Positions 1 through 12,130 of a stretch of 64,000 nt of DNA are shown in pieces (position 1 is the stretch's first letter; every line of letters starts with the position of its first letter). The translations under genes were made by a program, and so were the position numbers. The stretch lies in assembly GCA_019915135.1 (NCBI GenBank), contig JAHLMK010000003.1, forward strand, positions 2,604,001-2,668,000, written 5' to 3'. Origin of the DNA: Strobilurus pachycystidiatus. Its lineage: Eukaryota > Basidiomycota > Agaricomycetes > Agaricales > Physalacriaceae. The notes under the pieces are model-generated. The model was not told where the DNA came from and did no database searches. It worked only from the letters and a program-made list of their open reading frames with translations.

Positions 1-1241
1 CTGGATGTGTAGTCTGTAAGAGAGTGACGTTTGCAAGTGCAGTAAATATGGACTCGCCTCTCTCATCTGCCGAAGCCCATGATCGTGAACATGGCCAGAT
101 TTGTCGACCTTGACAAAGTCAGCCTCAGGCCGCGGGCATGTAAACCCAAGTACGCGTACCTCACAATCGCCTTGGGTAGACCTGTCCAGACTTCTGTCCC
201 TGTCTGTTCTTCTCTGAATCTTGGAGCTCCCGTGCTTAAGACTCGTAAGCGTCTACATCTTCCAAGTTGCAGGCCAACAAACTTACGTCTCCCAAACGCT
301 CGTCAATCTCGTACCAAGGGCGCTTACGCCCACCAGTGGTCCTAGCTGGTTCCTGACGTGTTCCTCTGGCCATTGAAATGGGTTCGTGACGTGTTGTTTC
401 AAACAACTACGTTTGTCGTCCTGGCGCGTTTAGGAGAAGATGGTGAGCAGAGTAAGACTGATAGCAACCCTAATCAGGATCAAGTCAAGAGCCTTGCGTG
501 CCGTAGGCCCGTAGCAGCCAAACACGTACAATCCTTCGCAACCCAGGGTATCCTTTTCTCCAACGTCTCCCTCACCACTTGTGGCCCTCTCCGTCTCGTC
601 GCTTATTCTCTCCAGACGACAATGTGACATGGTTGAACCATGCGCACCCGAACTTGCTTCCCAGGGTCAATTTCGTCGTATTGGACTCTCAAGAGGCGGC
701 CCGGGACCCAGACAGTCAGCGACTCCCATGGACGTTTAAACGTCATCATATTCCATGAAATCCAATCCCTCTATCCCAATCTTGTAGTAGACGTATCATC
801 CTGGTCGATGATAATTGACACCAAACATTGTCCTACTGGCCGCGGTACTGTAGCGGTGAGCGCCATGTTGATCATCGCGTCCACTTTGACTAATTCAATC
901 GTAGCTCAGGACACAAGGACTCCCGTTTGACGGGCGAAACCCTTCCCGATGACGCCTTCCACCACAACTGACAAGGGGGCGGAACATAGCCCTTCGCATC
1001 TTCAACTTGGTTTGACTGACTTGATGCAGTCCGACGGGCTACCCCTACAAGGCGAATGTTCTTCATGACGCGATTCCGAGTCGGATACACCCACTTCGAG
1101 AGACTACGAGAGGAACCTCCACGCACACGCGATTTGCCTCCATAGTTACGATACGCAATCTTCATTACAACTACCACTTATTGTACCTGAAACTGCTACT
1201 ATCACATCCCTGGCCATTTTCGTACTTATTTCCCTGCCAAA
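1..1241. other. Non-coding or decayed stretch
   Basis: I see no gene here. Open frames are under 100 codons and resemble no family I know. The one structured signal is a dispersed repeat at 615-735 that recurs at 12902-13022. Confidence 0.5.
615..735 (+). repeat. Dispersed repeat, copy A (core 615-653)
   Basis: The 39-bp core matches 12902-12940 with two mismatches, in the same orientation. Weaker similarity continues to about 735 (shared TTTCGTCGT and ACTCCCATGGACG-like strings). This looks like an old dispersed repeat and no coding role is evident. Confidence 0.6.
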
Positions 1242-2072
1242 ATGACCGAAACCAAAGAAACAGAGAGCACCGGCGGTGAGACCGACGGAAGACCGATGTC
1301 CATGATGAGGAAGACGAAGAGGGCGCGCAGGAGTGACCACACTGTACCCGCCGATTCAGGATGGCCGATGGCCGAGTTTGTCTCGAGACTGTCTCGAGAC
1401 TGTCTCGAGACCAGCTCGAGACCTTTCATAACGAATTATGCTGACGTTGTGTTTATTGCAGTTCCGACGGCCGACCCACACGAAGCCGTTGATCGCCCGA
1501 TGGCGATCATTGCCCTCTTTTTCCACTCTTCGACGATTACTGTAAGTACTGGCATGTGGAGGCATGTCCGTCGCCCAATGCGCTGGCATCCACGAACGAG
1601 TCTGTTATTGCGGATTGGGTACACAAGTCATTCGGTAGACTCATTCGCTCCGACCTACTGTACAAAAACCCATAACGCCCTATGACTTTCCGGCTTTCGC
1701 CTCCACGCTCGTCCATTAGCTTACGACGACGACAACGCAATCCGCCGCATTTTGGACGAATACGACGCGGGAACGCTTGAATTGCAAAGGTTGACTGCGT
1801 TGGTGCTGGAGCATTCGCCGCGTCTCTGGGTGCCGAAGCTGTGTGGGCGATTGGCCGTCGGGGCCTGACCTGCAGTCATTCGGACTATTTGCCATCCTGT
1901 TGGCCTGCGTAATTGACGAGATCGTGGAAGCCAATCTCGATACACCAGCCGTAACAGGAAGATTTAGGGTAATGAGGAGGAAGACGAAGAGGGAGCGGAG
2001 CATGAACCCACTCTCATTACTGGTGTCGAAGAGTCGACGAAGATGCTACCTCGTTTGGTGAAGGCACATTGA
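1242..2072 (+). pseudogene. Decayed hypothetical gene
   Basis: No family is recognised. Coding-like islands lie in different plus-strand frames. One acidic island near 1310 runs DEEDEEGAQE then a stop, and a related island near 1975 runs EEEDEEGAEHEP and stays open to a TGA at 2070-2072. Between them, segments around 1535-1670 and 1730-1870 read as plausible protein only if frames are switched. The two acidic islands suggest an internal duplication followed by decay. It could also be two fragments of one acidic nuclear protein. The assignment as a broken gene is inference from frame switching. Confidence 0.3.
1381..1423. repeat. 11-bp minisatellite (TCTCGAGACTG)
   Basis: Three tandem 11-bp units, the third ending CCA, are followed by a shorter degenerate unit. 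Each unit holds an XhoI-like CTCGAG palindrome. It lies inside the decayed gene and is too short to have an evident function. Confidence 0.8.
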
Positions 2073-2334
2073 CGGCCGGGGCGGACACAGCGATTGGGTA
2101 GGATGACCAAACATCGGGCGGAACGTAGCGTTTACCGGCGAAGAGCTCATATATACTTGTTCGCGTTCATGGCCATCCGTAATACACAAGTATCGGTTCT
2201 ACTTATATACGAAACTACGTGTGTTTATATACTCGTATACGAAGGTGCGAGTCAGAAACGTTCATATTGTTATGCTGAGAGGGGCGCCGAAGTCGTCGTT
2301 TGAGGCGCAATCCAACTGACAACTTTACGATTGT

Positions 2335-5300
2335 CTATGACTGAAAGGCAGTCAGAGTGAATTCGTCCAAAACACAAAAATAGCGCGCCTTGTCTAGATT
2401 GAGCACTACAACTTGATCTTCGTGAATTGGCCAACGAGCAGTATGGCCGAGGAGTTGCGTCGCATCTATCACCTCCAGGCCCTGAAATCGAGCAGAGACA
2501 GTCTTCGCCTCAAATCCGCAGTCCCAGAAGGTCTTGAAGGGGTCGTTATCCTCCTCCAATTCTATGCTGCGCCGAACCGCGTAGTAAAGCTTGTCACGGC
2601 GACGAAAGATATAGCGAATCTGACCTGCTGCCCATTCTGAACCAGGAGGCGCATCGTATGATTTCCAGCAGATAAAGCTGTTGCCTTGGCCTCGACGAGC
2701 AGGTACGGCATAGACACCATCACCATCCTCGGCGGCATGACGTGAGAGGAGGGTAATTCCTTCGCTGTCGTTCCCTAGAATGGCGACTAGATCTTGAGGC
2801 AAAGGAGGGGCTTTCTTCCTGCCAATCAAACCTCCAAACTCTAAAAACTCTACAGCATCTTCATCGTCTCCTTCGTCACCGGAGTCGCCATAGTTATCTT
2901 GGACGTCGAGTTCCTGCGTATATCCAAAGGCTCGATCCATCAAAGAGCGGCAAACGCTCAGGAATGGTGAAAACTGGAGTGTAGATAACCACTGTCGGAA
3001 AAAGGCACCCTTGTAGAAGGAACGCAAAAGAGTGCTTTCGAATTGACCTACAGGGACGATGGTGAGCGATAAGAAAACGAGAAGTGAAACTTGCAAAGTT
3101 AGTCGCACCTGGTCGATGGTTTATCGCCAATCGCTGCAGTCGCCCTATCCAGCGTTCAACGGCAAAGCACCAGAAGTTACGAGCTGGCCCATACGTGTCC
3201 ACGAAATCGAAGAGGTGAAATCCTAGATGGTGTGTAGCAAGAAGACGACCCGGAAAATTGGTCTTCAGGCCACGGATGAACTTTCTGTACATTTCCTTGC
3301 CTAGTTGCCGCTTGGAATACGGCATAGTCTTCCTCTGTAGAAGGGTCGTGGCACAAGATAGCGCCATGGCGGTGTCAAGGACGCTCTTCATCTCTTGAGC
3401 ATCTGTGGCAGCAATGGGAGACCCCGGGTGCCAGAGACTTAACAGTGCCAAGGGCAGGTAGATGGTAAAGGTCGTGCGCCAATGGTCTGCCTTCAAAGTG
3501 CCTGCGCTAGCATGACCAATGTCGTAGGGAGGGGTAGCGACCCAGGACGGCGTAATGACCTCACGAAAACAGACAAGAAGATGCTCCAATACTCCTGGAG
3601 AATCAACTGGCGCCCATTTCAGGCCATCTAAAGGGAGAGTGCGACGCTGTGCAGGGTGTAAGTTTCCCATGCTATATCAAACCAGATTTGCTCACCCATT
3701 TCAGCAAGGCCTGTGCGAGATCAAGTTTGGTACACTCCTTCGGCGGTACCTGCTGCAATACGTCAACACAGACGTATGCAAGTGCACTCTTCTGCTGTTT
3801 CTCGAGATGCTCCAATAGCTGTTCGTGTCCCGCAGCTGTATCTCGAAGGGGTATACGCAGAAGATTGTGAATACTTCCCACCGACTTTGCTTTCGGTATA
3901 TTGAAAGTACTGCTGAGCGTGAGGAGGTAAGATTCGATCGCTTCTCCCTCCAATGATCTCCACGGTGCTTGTGTGGATGGACTCGAAGGAGTTGTTACCG
4001 CGGTGTCGACCACTGGTGTTGTGGTAGATGGATCGTCAGATGTCAGGGTGAAATAAGGCCACACGAATGGTCCCTCCTCTAGGACTTCGTCCTTTCGCTA
4101 CGAAATGCATTAAGTGTCCCTTGAAAAAGGCAATTGAGTATGCTACTTACCCAGGAGAAGAGAACTACGGCCATCTTTGCTTTGGTGATCTGGCCCTTGG
4201 TGATGATGACGGCCTGTTGTTCAATCGGAAGTCTATCAACCTCGATACAGAGAAACAGCAACGCGTCCCATTTGTAACTTTGTATCTTGTGCTGCTGTTC
4301 AAGAATCGTTTGCCGCGGACCAGATAAGAATTTGCGCAAGGCTAGAAGATCCGCGAGGGAACGATTGTTGAAAGTACCTTCGCCTTGAATCCAGGACAGT
4401 CGCTCGCGGCGTAAAGTCGCGACAGCTGGACTGGCATGAGATCGTCTGACCAACTGCGACTCGACCTGGCTTTGCTGCGAGACTCCTTCTGCGTGTGGGA
4501 TACCAGCCGCGTCAATTCCGCCTCCATCGAAGACGTCTTCAGCTGTATCTTCGGGTTCGACGTCGAAGCTTCTGGCCTCGGTAGTCTGCGTCCGTACCCG
4601 CGCCAAACGATCCGTCTCTTGGAGGGTGGACAGAGAGGGTAAGGGGCGAAAAGGATGGTGGTGGGCTACCTTCGAGATTGGAGGATTGCTTTTATTCTTG
4701 GGCTGCTTTTTATCAGTGGGGTTGTCCAGTCGTAACGCCAATTGAAAAAACTTCCGGAGGATTATCAGAAAGAGCGTGTGCATGGCATCGACGGATATCT
4801 GTTTTGTTGGGTGCCAATATGATAGCCATTCGTTGAAGGCACTAGAGCGAGTGCCGTATAACTCTTCGATGGTCTCGCGCTCCTTCTGCGACTTTGCCTG
4901 AGACCAGAGCTCGGCACCTCTGATGAGTGATTCATCACATCGTGGCAACCAATTCTCGAAGTCTACACGTCCATATTGTGACGTGTGCCAGACGTCGCAA
5001 ACGAAACAGAAGTGATGAGAGCCGACATCTAGCAGACCAGTGAAGGGACGAGCGGCCTTCAGATCCATAGCAGTTCCAGCCGCGGCGACTCGCTCAACCC
5101 GCATAGACGGCTCCAAGCATCCCGGTCTCGGAGACGAATGTGTGCATTGTATTCCACGCACGTAAGCCGTCCGCAAGTCTTTGAACAATGGTCGTAGGTA
5201 GTGGCGGTGCTCTGCTGCCTGAGCTTTCGGTTCAGAGGGCCCCGAAATGACTCCACCAAGGTACATATAGGCGGGGTCGTTGCGAATTGACCAAGGTAGG

Positions 5301-6840
5301 TTCATACAGATCAAACCGAACATTCCGGTGGACCGTGTCTTCCCTCCTGTGAGGTTACCCTCCACGTTGAAAAAGTCTCCAACAACAAGAAAGAACCATC
5401 TTCCCTCTGATCCTCTGTCAAGGACAAAAGAGGAGCCCTTCCCGTCGATGCCCTCGAGATCCCTGAAGATGCGGCCATCAGAAGTACGATTTTTGTCCAA
5501 AGGAGTGGCGCTGGCGTCATCTATTTCCTCGCAAAATTGATCGGCATATTGCCTCACGTGGGGGATGGCCATGAATCTCGCAAACCACTCCAGAAACGAG
5601 TAATAGTCGAACGACTTGATTGGCTTTCCTTGATGAAGTAGTGTGGCGCCGCAAATTTGGGAGGGGTAGACCTCATTCGTGCAGACGGTGGGGTAAGAGG
5701 AGGAGGCAAGGGGAGAAGGGGGGTGGGTGCATGCACATGCAAGGCAGACAGCGTGAACAACGGGTGATATGCCCAAGTTCAATCGGTTTTCCAAGGTGGC
5801 AACGTCGTCAGGTATGCCAGAAAGTTCGGCCTCCTGTAGGATATTCGGGCCGCCAGCGGACATGGTCAACGAATAGCCAAATAGCTTCACTATCTTCAAC
5901 AGAAAGTTCGCTGAGCGCGAGCTCGCATTCCGAAAAACGCGTAAGGAAAGGGCCAGCATGTTGACCAGACCGGCGGTGGTACTTGGTGTCCCTAAGGGGA
6001 AGACGTCTCCTTCAAACCCATGAATGAGATGAGTGGATGAGAGGTACGTTGAGCTCACCGTTATCGAGAATGATCGGAGAAAACACATCTTTCTCCATTA
6101 AATGTTGCTCTATATCTACTATGAGACCTGGGGCGTCTCTACACGCGTCCTTCACATCTTTCGTGTTTAATCGGCGCAGAGTTTTCTTGTCCTGTTCGAG
6201 GATGAGGCGAATCTCCTGGAAATCCTTAGGTCCGGTGTCAGGCCCAGCTTTGCGGAGAATTTCCAATGTGCGACGCAGACTTGTCATGACTTGATTCGCA
6301 TCGTTTAGATGCTGGAACTTCGTTCGCCTCTGCGTGCCATCAAGTATCGATAAAAGCCAAGAATGTGACCTCTTACATTTCTGGTAAGCGTGTTGTCTGC
6401 AAGAGAGACTGATTGCGATGGAGGAGATACATCGCCATCGCCCTGTGAAGATGGTTGACTGAGTTGCTGTCCTAACTTGCATCATGGCGTACCAACCGAC
6501 AATGGAGACAAAGCGTCCCTCCTCGGGGTATCATCGGAATTGGAGGGAGGATGAAGGCCGTTGCTCGCCCAAACGTCTTTCTTGAGAATCGCATTGACAC
6601 GATCCTCTATTCCAGACTGAACGCCGTGTTATGAGAATGGTCGGCAGGGTTTCCAATAGGGATATAAGGCGCGCTCACCTTCAATGAGGGCACGACGGCC
6701 CTTCTCGGAGTTCCACTGGTGTCGGTGGATGGAGGAAGGCCCGGTTTTGGGTGAGCGTCTCTGTTGAGAATCGCATTGACGCGGTCGTCCAGGTCAGACT
6801 GTGTAGCTTGATATCTGTATTCTTGGCGTTTGCGCTGCAT
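2335..6840 (-). CDS. Plavaka/Tnp2-type CACTA transposase, multi-exon
   Basis: Cut-and-paste DNA transposase of the basidiomycete Plavaka group (Tnp2-like, CACTA superfamily). The order 6840 to 2335 on the minus strand matches the family. It runs from a variable N-terminal part (6012-6840), through a Cys segment (CLACAC) and YP-S-CG motif, to the core around 5550-4740. The core contains FFLVVGDFFNVEGN, then LICMNLPWSIRNDPAYMYLGG, then HHFCFVCDVWHTSQYGRVD, then SVDAMHTLFLIILRKFF. The C-terminal half carries GTLKADHWRTTFTIYLPLAL (about 3480) and FDFVDTYGPARNFWCFAVER (about 3190). It ends with an acidic linker and a terminal domain stopping at 2335. I chose 6840 as a possible start; it could extend further. 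Introns separate the blocks near 3110, 3670, 4065 and 6090. Long open blocks suggest a fairly young copy. I could not find CACTA terminal inverted repeats, so mobility is unproven. Transposase identity is confident, exact exon limits are not. Confidence 0.8.
6488..6821 (-). repeat. Duplicated exon module in the transposase 5' part
   Basis: Two minus-strand blocks, about 6690-6821 and 6488-6617, encode the same pattern. The first reads DLDDRVNAILNRD then PPSTDTSGTPRR; the second reads GIEDRVNAILKKD then PPSNSDDTPRR. The nucleotide string TTGAGAATCGCATTGAC is shared about 191 bp apart. The block between them looks like an intron. This is an exon duplication in the N-terminal region before the catalytic core. 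Confidence 0.6.
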
Positions 6841-7703
6841 TCTTCACGAAGGCGAATATCGATTGAAACAATGAAAGAGAATGGGAACACAATCTGTGCC
6901 TGGATCATTCGGAAACTAGACCCGGGTTCAATTACGGACGGAGAGTACCGCGGAGTAGCTTCCGTTCGCCCGCCCAAAAATCGTCGCAGACATGGTCCGC
7001 ATGGCGCCTGCAAGACTGCTGATGAGTACTCAACTCCCGACGTGTTGTTTATGGGCCGCAAAGGCATCCACGACATCAAAGATTGTTGTCGAACTCTTCG
7101 TCGTTGGAGGCGGGCATGGATTGATGAGCATAGATGAGCATTGGAAGTTGATACGACACGGCTGCCACCACTGGGAGGTCATTGTAGACATTGGGAATTC
7201 AATGATATCTAAACATTGCCACGGCGGTGCGCTCCGAACACAGGTCGAGTAAGATGGTCGCGGAGACGTACATACTATGCAACTGTACTACTCCGCCAGG
7301 CTGCATTTATGCTAGACAGAGCAGCACGCGTCACTAACCTCCGCCGCGGCGGCCTCACTCTTTTTTGAGTTGACCTCTCGTGCTAGCAAATCTTACGCGC
7401 GTTCAGTGAGTCGTTACTCGTCAAGACTCTGTCGTGGTTGGCAGGTTCGGCACCCCTTCCCCGGCGCCTCCGCCCATTCTAACAGCACTGTGAGTCGGCG
7501 AATAGTTGCCGCATCTGAGGGAGCTGTGTCTAGAGTACCACACTTCCTAACCAGATAGCTACATTTGCAAGTTGGCGCAGCAGAGTCATTTGAGTCATCC
7601 TCCATTGTTCATGACTTGGTCGACGTCAAGTTAGCATGGAAGTTATGGACTGTCACCCAGACGATCCTCATCAGATTGAACACGTAGCGCTACATCGTCT
7701 CTA
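6841..7703. other. Spacer upstream of the transposase
   Basis: This may hold further 5' exons of the transposase or its element end. A minus-strand open frame runs 7079-6681 in an alternative frame, but I do not recognise it. No terminal inverted repeat or CACTA terminus was found. Confidence 0.35.
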
Positions 7704-8115
7704 CTACTCCTGTATCGAATGGTTTCGGAGCTTGACGCGACTCGTCCAATCGCTCAATTTACGAATTTGAGTACCCCGCAAGTATGCGACGCGGTAGATT
7801 CTTCGATACATCGCGTAAACGGGAATGGCACAGGAGGCGTGAGTCTGCCGGCAGACGGGACACGCATAGCGGGCCTTTCGGGCGGCCCAAGTAGCGATAC
7901 ACCTTGCACATAGAACATGCCCGCACGGATACCTTGTTGGCGAGTTCAATCGTTGAAATATGAACGTCTGGAGATCATACTCACATGAACGGTGCAGTGT
8001 TCCAAGTGAAGCAAATAGGGCATGTCATCTGCTGAGCGCGGTTGGAGCGTAGGTTGGTGAGCCTGGTTTGGAGCACGTCTCGTTCGACTTGCAACGAATG
8101 ACGATCTGCCGGCAT
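7704..8115 (-). CDS. Small RING-finger protein (two exons, 119 aa)
   Basis: Probable RING-type (C3HC4) zinc-binding protein; RING domains usually serve as E3 ubiquitin-ligase modules. The model joins 8115-7985 to 7932-7704 across a 52-bp GTGAGT...AAG intron and stays in frame. The first exon starts ATG, encodes a short helical stretch (residues about 5-30), then CPIC. The second exon supplies PCGHVLCARC and CPVCRQ, completing C-x2-C, C-x-H-x2-C-x2-C and C-x2-C. The rest is a basic tail ending at 7704. At 119 residues it is short, and an upstream exon around 8120-8280 could extend it. It faces the WD40 gene divergently. RING identity is confident, substrate unknown. Confidence 0.72.
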
Positions 8116-8417
8116 CTATACGATATATCTATGCGGACGGTGATCAGGGCAGCATGGCATCGAGAGGCGTTCGAAACATACCGGTAATGGGTTACGAGGA
8201 TACAAGTGTCAGAGGCCCGCAGGGAGGTCGACGAGAGCCGAGGAAATTTCTGAGACAGCTTATGTATGGAAGACATCAAAGAACTTGATGGAAGCCTTTC
8301 AGGTTAGCCGTAGCCTTTGTTGAAGCCTATGGTGGAGATCGCGTGTTGATCCTTTGAGTCCGTGCCGCCGTCAAGGCCGGTATATCGGTTCGAGTGCCAG
8401 ACAGGGTGCACGGTATT

Positions 8418-8483
8418 CATGCTGTCGCGAATCGTGATTAGCGCGAGTTTCATGCTGTCGCGAATCGTGATTAGCGCGAGTTT
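8418..8483. repeat. Perfect 33-bp tandem duplication
   Basis: Units 8418-8450 and 8451-8483 are identical by inspection. It lies in the intergenic gap between the divergent RING and WD40 genes. It looks like a recent slippage or repair duplication. Confidence 0.9.
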
Positions 8484-8745
8484 GTGGTCTGGCCATTACA
8501 CGTCATACCACGAGATAGCTACGAGAAAGCTAGATTGTTGGGGACAGAGGAAAACATGATGTGATTTGATCATGATCCCAATGAAAGGCGACCATCGCCC
8601 GATTGATACGATGCCGTGTGTATGGATAGTCAGCCGATCAAACCTTTGTCCCATTCCACGTGGCTGAGAGTCCGCCTTTTCCTTATCAACCTTCGCTCAT
8701 CCTTGTGTGCACCATTCCTTCAGCGCTCAACCTTGGCCACTGACT

Positions 8746-10493
8746 ATGAACCCCCACTGTCCAGACTTCCAGAAGTACCGCTCATTTTGTGGACCTCAAG
8801 ACTCTATTCGTTCCCTCTCTTTCTCGCACGACGCCCGCTTTTTGGCAGCCATAGGTAAGTTTGTCTTCCTGTAACAAGTCATCGGCACTAGCTCATAGGA
8901 AAAACGTGTGTCACAGTTGAAGTTTATCGAGAGTCGGATGGTGAGCGTCTTGTGGTTCCATTCAGACGTAACAGCTTACCGAGTTTTCGGCAGGCGAACC
9001 CTCTCAGAACGTTTTTGTTTGGGATCTCACTCAGGATGCGGACACTCCTCTGCCAACCCCGTCCCGTTTACCTGGACACCCGGTTTCTTACACAATTTGC
9101 AACTGGCTTCATCTATCGAATCGTGGCATATATGTGCTGCTTCTAGGTTCAGAAGATGGGCGCTTGGTGGCGTGGAAGTTGGACAAACAAACTTGGGTGC
9201 GTCCCATTCTCATCGCTTTTGACTCACGCTTACGCCCGCAGTGTTTTCAATTCTCGCACCAATGGAGCGAGTCGGGGGGCGAGACAGATGGACCCGTGGT
9301 CTCTCTCCAGGTGTATTGCAAAGACGTGGATCTGACTCGTCACCGCGCTCGAGTCGTCTGTGGTTTCGGCACTTCCCAGGCACCCAAGGTTGCTGCATGC
9401 ATCCTCGATCCCGACCTTGGCTTTCAGAAGATTTTCGTGACTCGCTTACCGAAGGACTTTACTCCCAACACCGTCGTTTTCCAAAACAAGACTCGAAATG
9501 TGCTAGCGTTCTCCATGACGGACGGATACTTGTGACCCTTTCGCTGCTTCTTTGCCATGTAAGTTATTGACCATCTAGCAGGGTCCTGTTACATGGAAAA
9601 AGTGGGCGCATTGAAAGTGAGAGGAAGGATGGACCACCAGTCATGCAAGTTTCTAGCAAATCTCAGTGCATCGTATCGTCTATTAAACGGTGATATAGGG
9701 CAGGTGTGGCTATCCACTCTCGAGGTGACGCCTTCGTGGCCATGACCGGTCGGGATTTCGAAGTACACAGTCTAGGCGATAGGTGCCAGACTGTACTTTT
9801 TCGTGTCATGCAGGGCGATCCCCCTATCGTTCGTTTTGCCAAACAAGTGGCTTGGGCCGATGACGAGAAACTGGTGGTGGGCGGTACGGACCGAGGAAGG
9901 GCGAATATTTATGATACCGTCAGCGGCTGCCTTGTTGGCCATTTGGACCACCCGGCCGAAGGCTTAGTCCAAACACTTGATGTAGGTGGAGCGGTCACTC
10001 GATTTTGTGTCTTCACCTCACCGACACTGTCAGGCCATCAGCACTTCTTCTCATAGCTTCATTGCGTTGGCTGGGACCGCTCTCGGAGAGCCGTCACAGG
10101 TGGTGGTGTGGCGTAAAATCAAGTGCGCCTTACCCCAACCTTTTATACGTTGTCCTGAACTTTGTATTCAGATCTTTGCCACCCTCGCCGTCCACAGCTG
10201 AGGGGACCTCGGGTTGTAAAGATATATCCTCGCCGCCAAAATTTGTTGAAGCGACCTCAGGACGTGAAGTCATCCGGACCCGGGGTTTTTACCCCTTCAG
10301 TACGCTGCTTTACAAATTTTGGCTCGCTTTTCTCTGCACCGGCGCCACAGTGCTGATGATAGCTTGCATCTACATCGCCTATCTGCATTTAGATGCCCAC
10401 TTTGAACAACAAGTAAGCTCGCTCTTTCCATTCGCACCCTTATCTGAGATTGCAAGCTAGGGCACACCTTTCCCCTTCCGCTCACTACTCTGA
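8746..10493 (+). CDS. WD40-repeat protein with C-terminal membrane anchor (9 exons, 439 aa)
   Basis: Likely a beta-propeller scaffold tethered to a membrane; partners unknown. A complete in-frame model joins 8746-8854, 8899-8940, 8994-9196, 9242-9531, 9582-9616, 9704-9981, 10034-10122, 10172-10412 and 10461-10493. All introns are GT-AG, 44-87 bp. The N-terminus has CGPQDSIRSLSFSHDARFLA, a typical blade start. Blades follow with NVFVWDL, LLLGSEDGRLVAWKLD, AFVAMTGRDFEVHSLGD, KLVVGGTDRGRANIYD and FIALAGTALGEPSQVVVW. After a Ser/Pro-rich linker (about 350-375) residues about 398-420 form one hydrophobic helix (FWLAFLCTGATVLMIACIYI), leaving a short tail. I recall similar WD40-plus-anchor proteins as an expanded Agaricomycete family, but this is from memory. 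The gene shows no stop or frameshift, unlike its neighbours. The weakest junction is the 9617-9703 intron. Confidence 0.8.
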
Positions 10494-10706
10494 AAGCTGC
10501 GGCCTCAGCTGAATATTGTGCACTAGCCCTGAACGTGCTCGGTCCTCCATCATCCCCGCCAACTTGCTCAGCCTCGTGAACGTGCCCATCATTTCGATCC
10601 GAAATCATGCAATTGTAGACTATTGTAGATCGCAGTCGATACCTTCTTGTAACGTTACTTACATACGACCTCGAAATGACATTAAAGCCCTCAGCTCAAA
10701 TGTAGC

Positions 10707-11265
10707 TTGTTGCCGTTGATGGACCGTGCTCAGAGACTCGTGTCAGTATTGCTATCCTTAGTCGCCTCGAGTCACATAATTGTCTTTAGGCGCCACGTCG
10801 ACCTCGCGACATCCCTGACGCAGGAGACACTGGTGAGTGGGGCGATGGGAGGCTGTGAGAGGCTAGCCAAGGCTAGCCATCTTGACTGCGAATCCGCGTT
10901 ACGTAGAGGTCACAACAACTTCAACTTGCACCACCCCCATCCGTCATTTGACTCCCCGTGCGTGGGGTTTGTCACCTCCACCGCGGGACGGGCCTGCGTA
11001 CGGCGCTGGCGGGGCCCTTTTGCTGATTCCTTCCGTTTATCACTCAAAATTGACGAACAAATCACCGGTTTCCATCAAGATGGCACGCACGATGCGTTCG
11101 AACACGTTTCATTCTGTACACCTTCGGAGAGCTCTGCGATGTTGACGCCGAAAATCTGCTGCGCCGGCGATTCGCTGAGCTCGACGCGAAGAAGAAACCT
11201 GCCACGGGGCTGCGGACAGCGACGTTGTGTACAGTATGCCGAGGTGCGTGCATTCTTTAATTTCT
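10707..11265 (+). pseudogene. Unrecognised coding-like fragment
   Basis: A plus-strand frame near 10718 opens with a hydrophobic, signal-like stretch (LVSVLLSLVASSHIIVF). A separate frame at about 11108-11260 reads as convincing protein: LYTFGELCDVDAENLLRRRF, then a Lys/Ala segment and TLCTVCRG. The two do not join cleanly. I do not recognise the family. It may be a short gene with introns or a remnant. It lies just downstream of the WD40 gene on the same strand. Confidence 0.3.
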
Positions 11266-11560
11266 TCCACTTGGATTTGATTAAGACCGCTCAAGTTCCC
11301 ATACCCTTTGCCACCCCGCTGCAAACTCATCTTGCCCTACCCGCCCTCGGCCCTCTCGTTTGGATGTTTCCACACTGCATGCCGGTTTCGCTCCACGCTC
11401 CCCCCTCCCCCCCTCACCAAAACCCCATCACTGGGCTCTCATTGGATCTCTTATCTATCTATCTGTCGCGTTAGTACTTTAGTACAGCTGAACTCCTCGG
11501 ACGACATCATAGAGGGGCTGTGGGATAATCAGAAACTTAAGCAGAACAGTGCCGGAGACC

Positions 11561-12130
11561 TCACGTACTAATTTGGGCGCGGAAGTTCTCCTTGCACGTC
11601 GGTAAGTTTAGTTCCACGTACTCTGTAACATGCATGCCATGTGTTGACAGAAACTGTAATCTTATGTCGCATTCAGGGTTACTGCGTTTCTTGCCTTGTC
11701 TTTGAATCGTTCGTTGTGCGGCGGGGCACAAACCAACCTTGCGGCACAAGTCCCTTAAAGAGGCCGTCGTGAAGCAACTCCCCCCGCTCAGACCAACAGC
11801 ATGCCACTGTACGAGGAGCTCCGCACCATCCACCGTTCCCAGTATCCCGTACTTGACCGGGCTCGCTTGACGAACGCCATCATGCTCGGCCACATCGATG
11901 CTCGTAGCCTGCCGGGCTTCTTCAATGGCTTTCTTCACACCGTCAAGACAGTCATCTTTAAACTCGGTGTTATAATGTGAGTATCCACTGTCGCCAACAA
12001 TGTAAAACTGACCCGATAGTATCAGCTTAGCACCCACCCATCTGGCACCGCGGATGGAAGGGGTACTAAACGATCTCTCTGCAGAAAGTCTCGCCTCATT
12101 CTGCCCGGCACTCTCTGTCATGATAGACAT
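11561..12130 (-). CDS. Hypothetical protein
   Basis: A 189-codon minus-strand open frame with ordinary-looking composition, including GQFYIVGDSGYSHYNTEFKD and a helical Lys/Glu segment (DGVKKAIEEAR). No domain is recognised. Its 5' end overlaps the start of the plus-strand frame at 12054-12577, so at most one of the overlapping parts is likely coding. Length may be underestimated if introns exist. Treat as tentative. Confidence 0.33.
   Translation of the reverse strand: MSIMTESAGQNEARLSAERSFSTPSIRGARWVGAKLILSGQFYIVGDSGYSHYNTEFKDDCLDGVKKAIEEARQATSIDVAEHDGVRQASPVKYGILGTVDGAELLVQWHAVGLSGGSCFTTASLRDLCRKVGLCPAAQRTIQRQGKKRSNPECDIRLQFLSTHGMHVTEYVELNLPTCKENFRAQIST

Noticed and set aside
2041..2334. 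Terminal inverted repeat of the Plavaka element
   Set aside because: I compared this with 6841-7400 by eye and found no matching CACTA-type termini.
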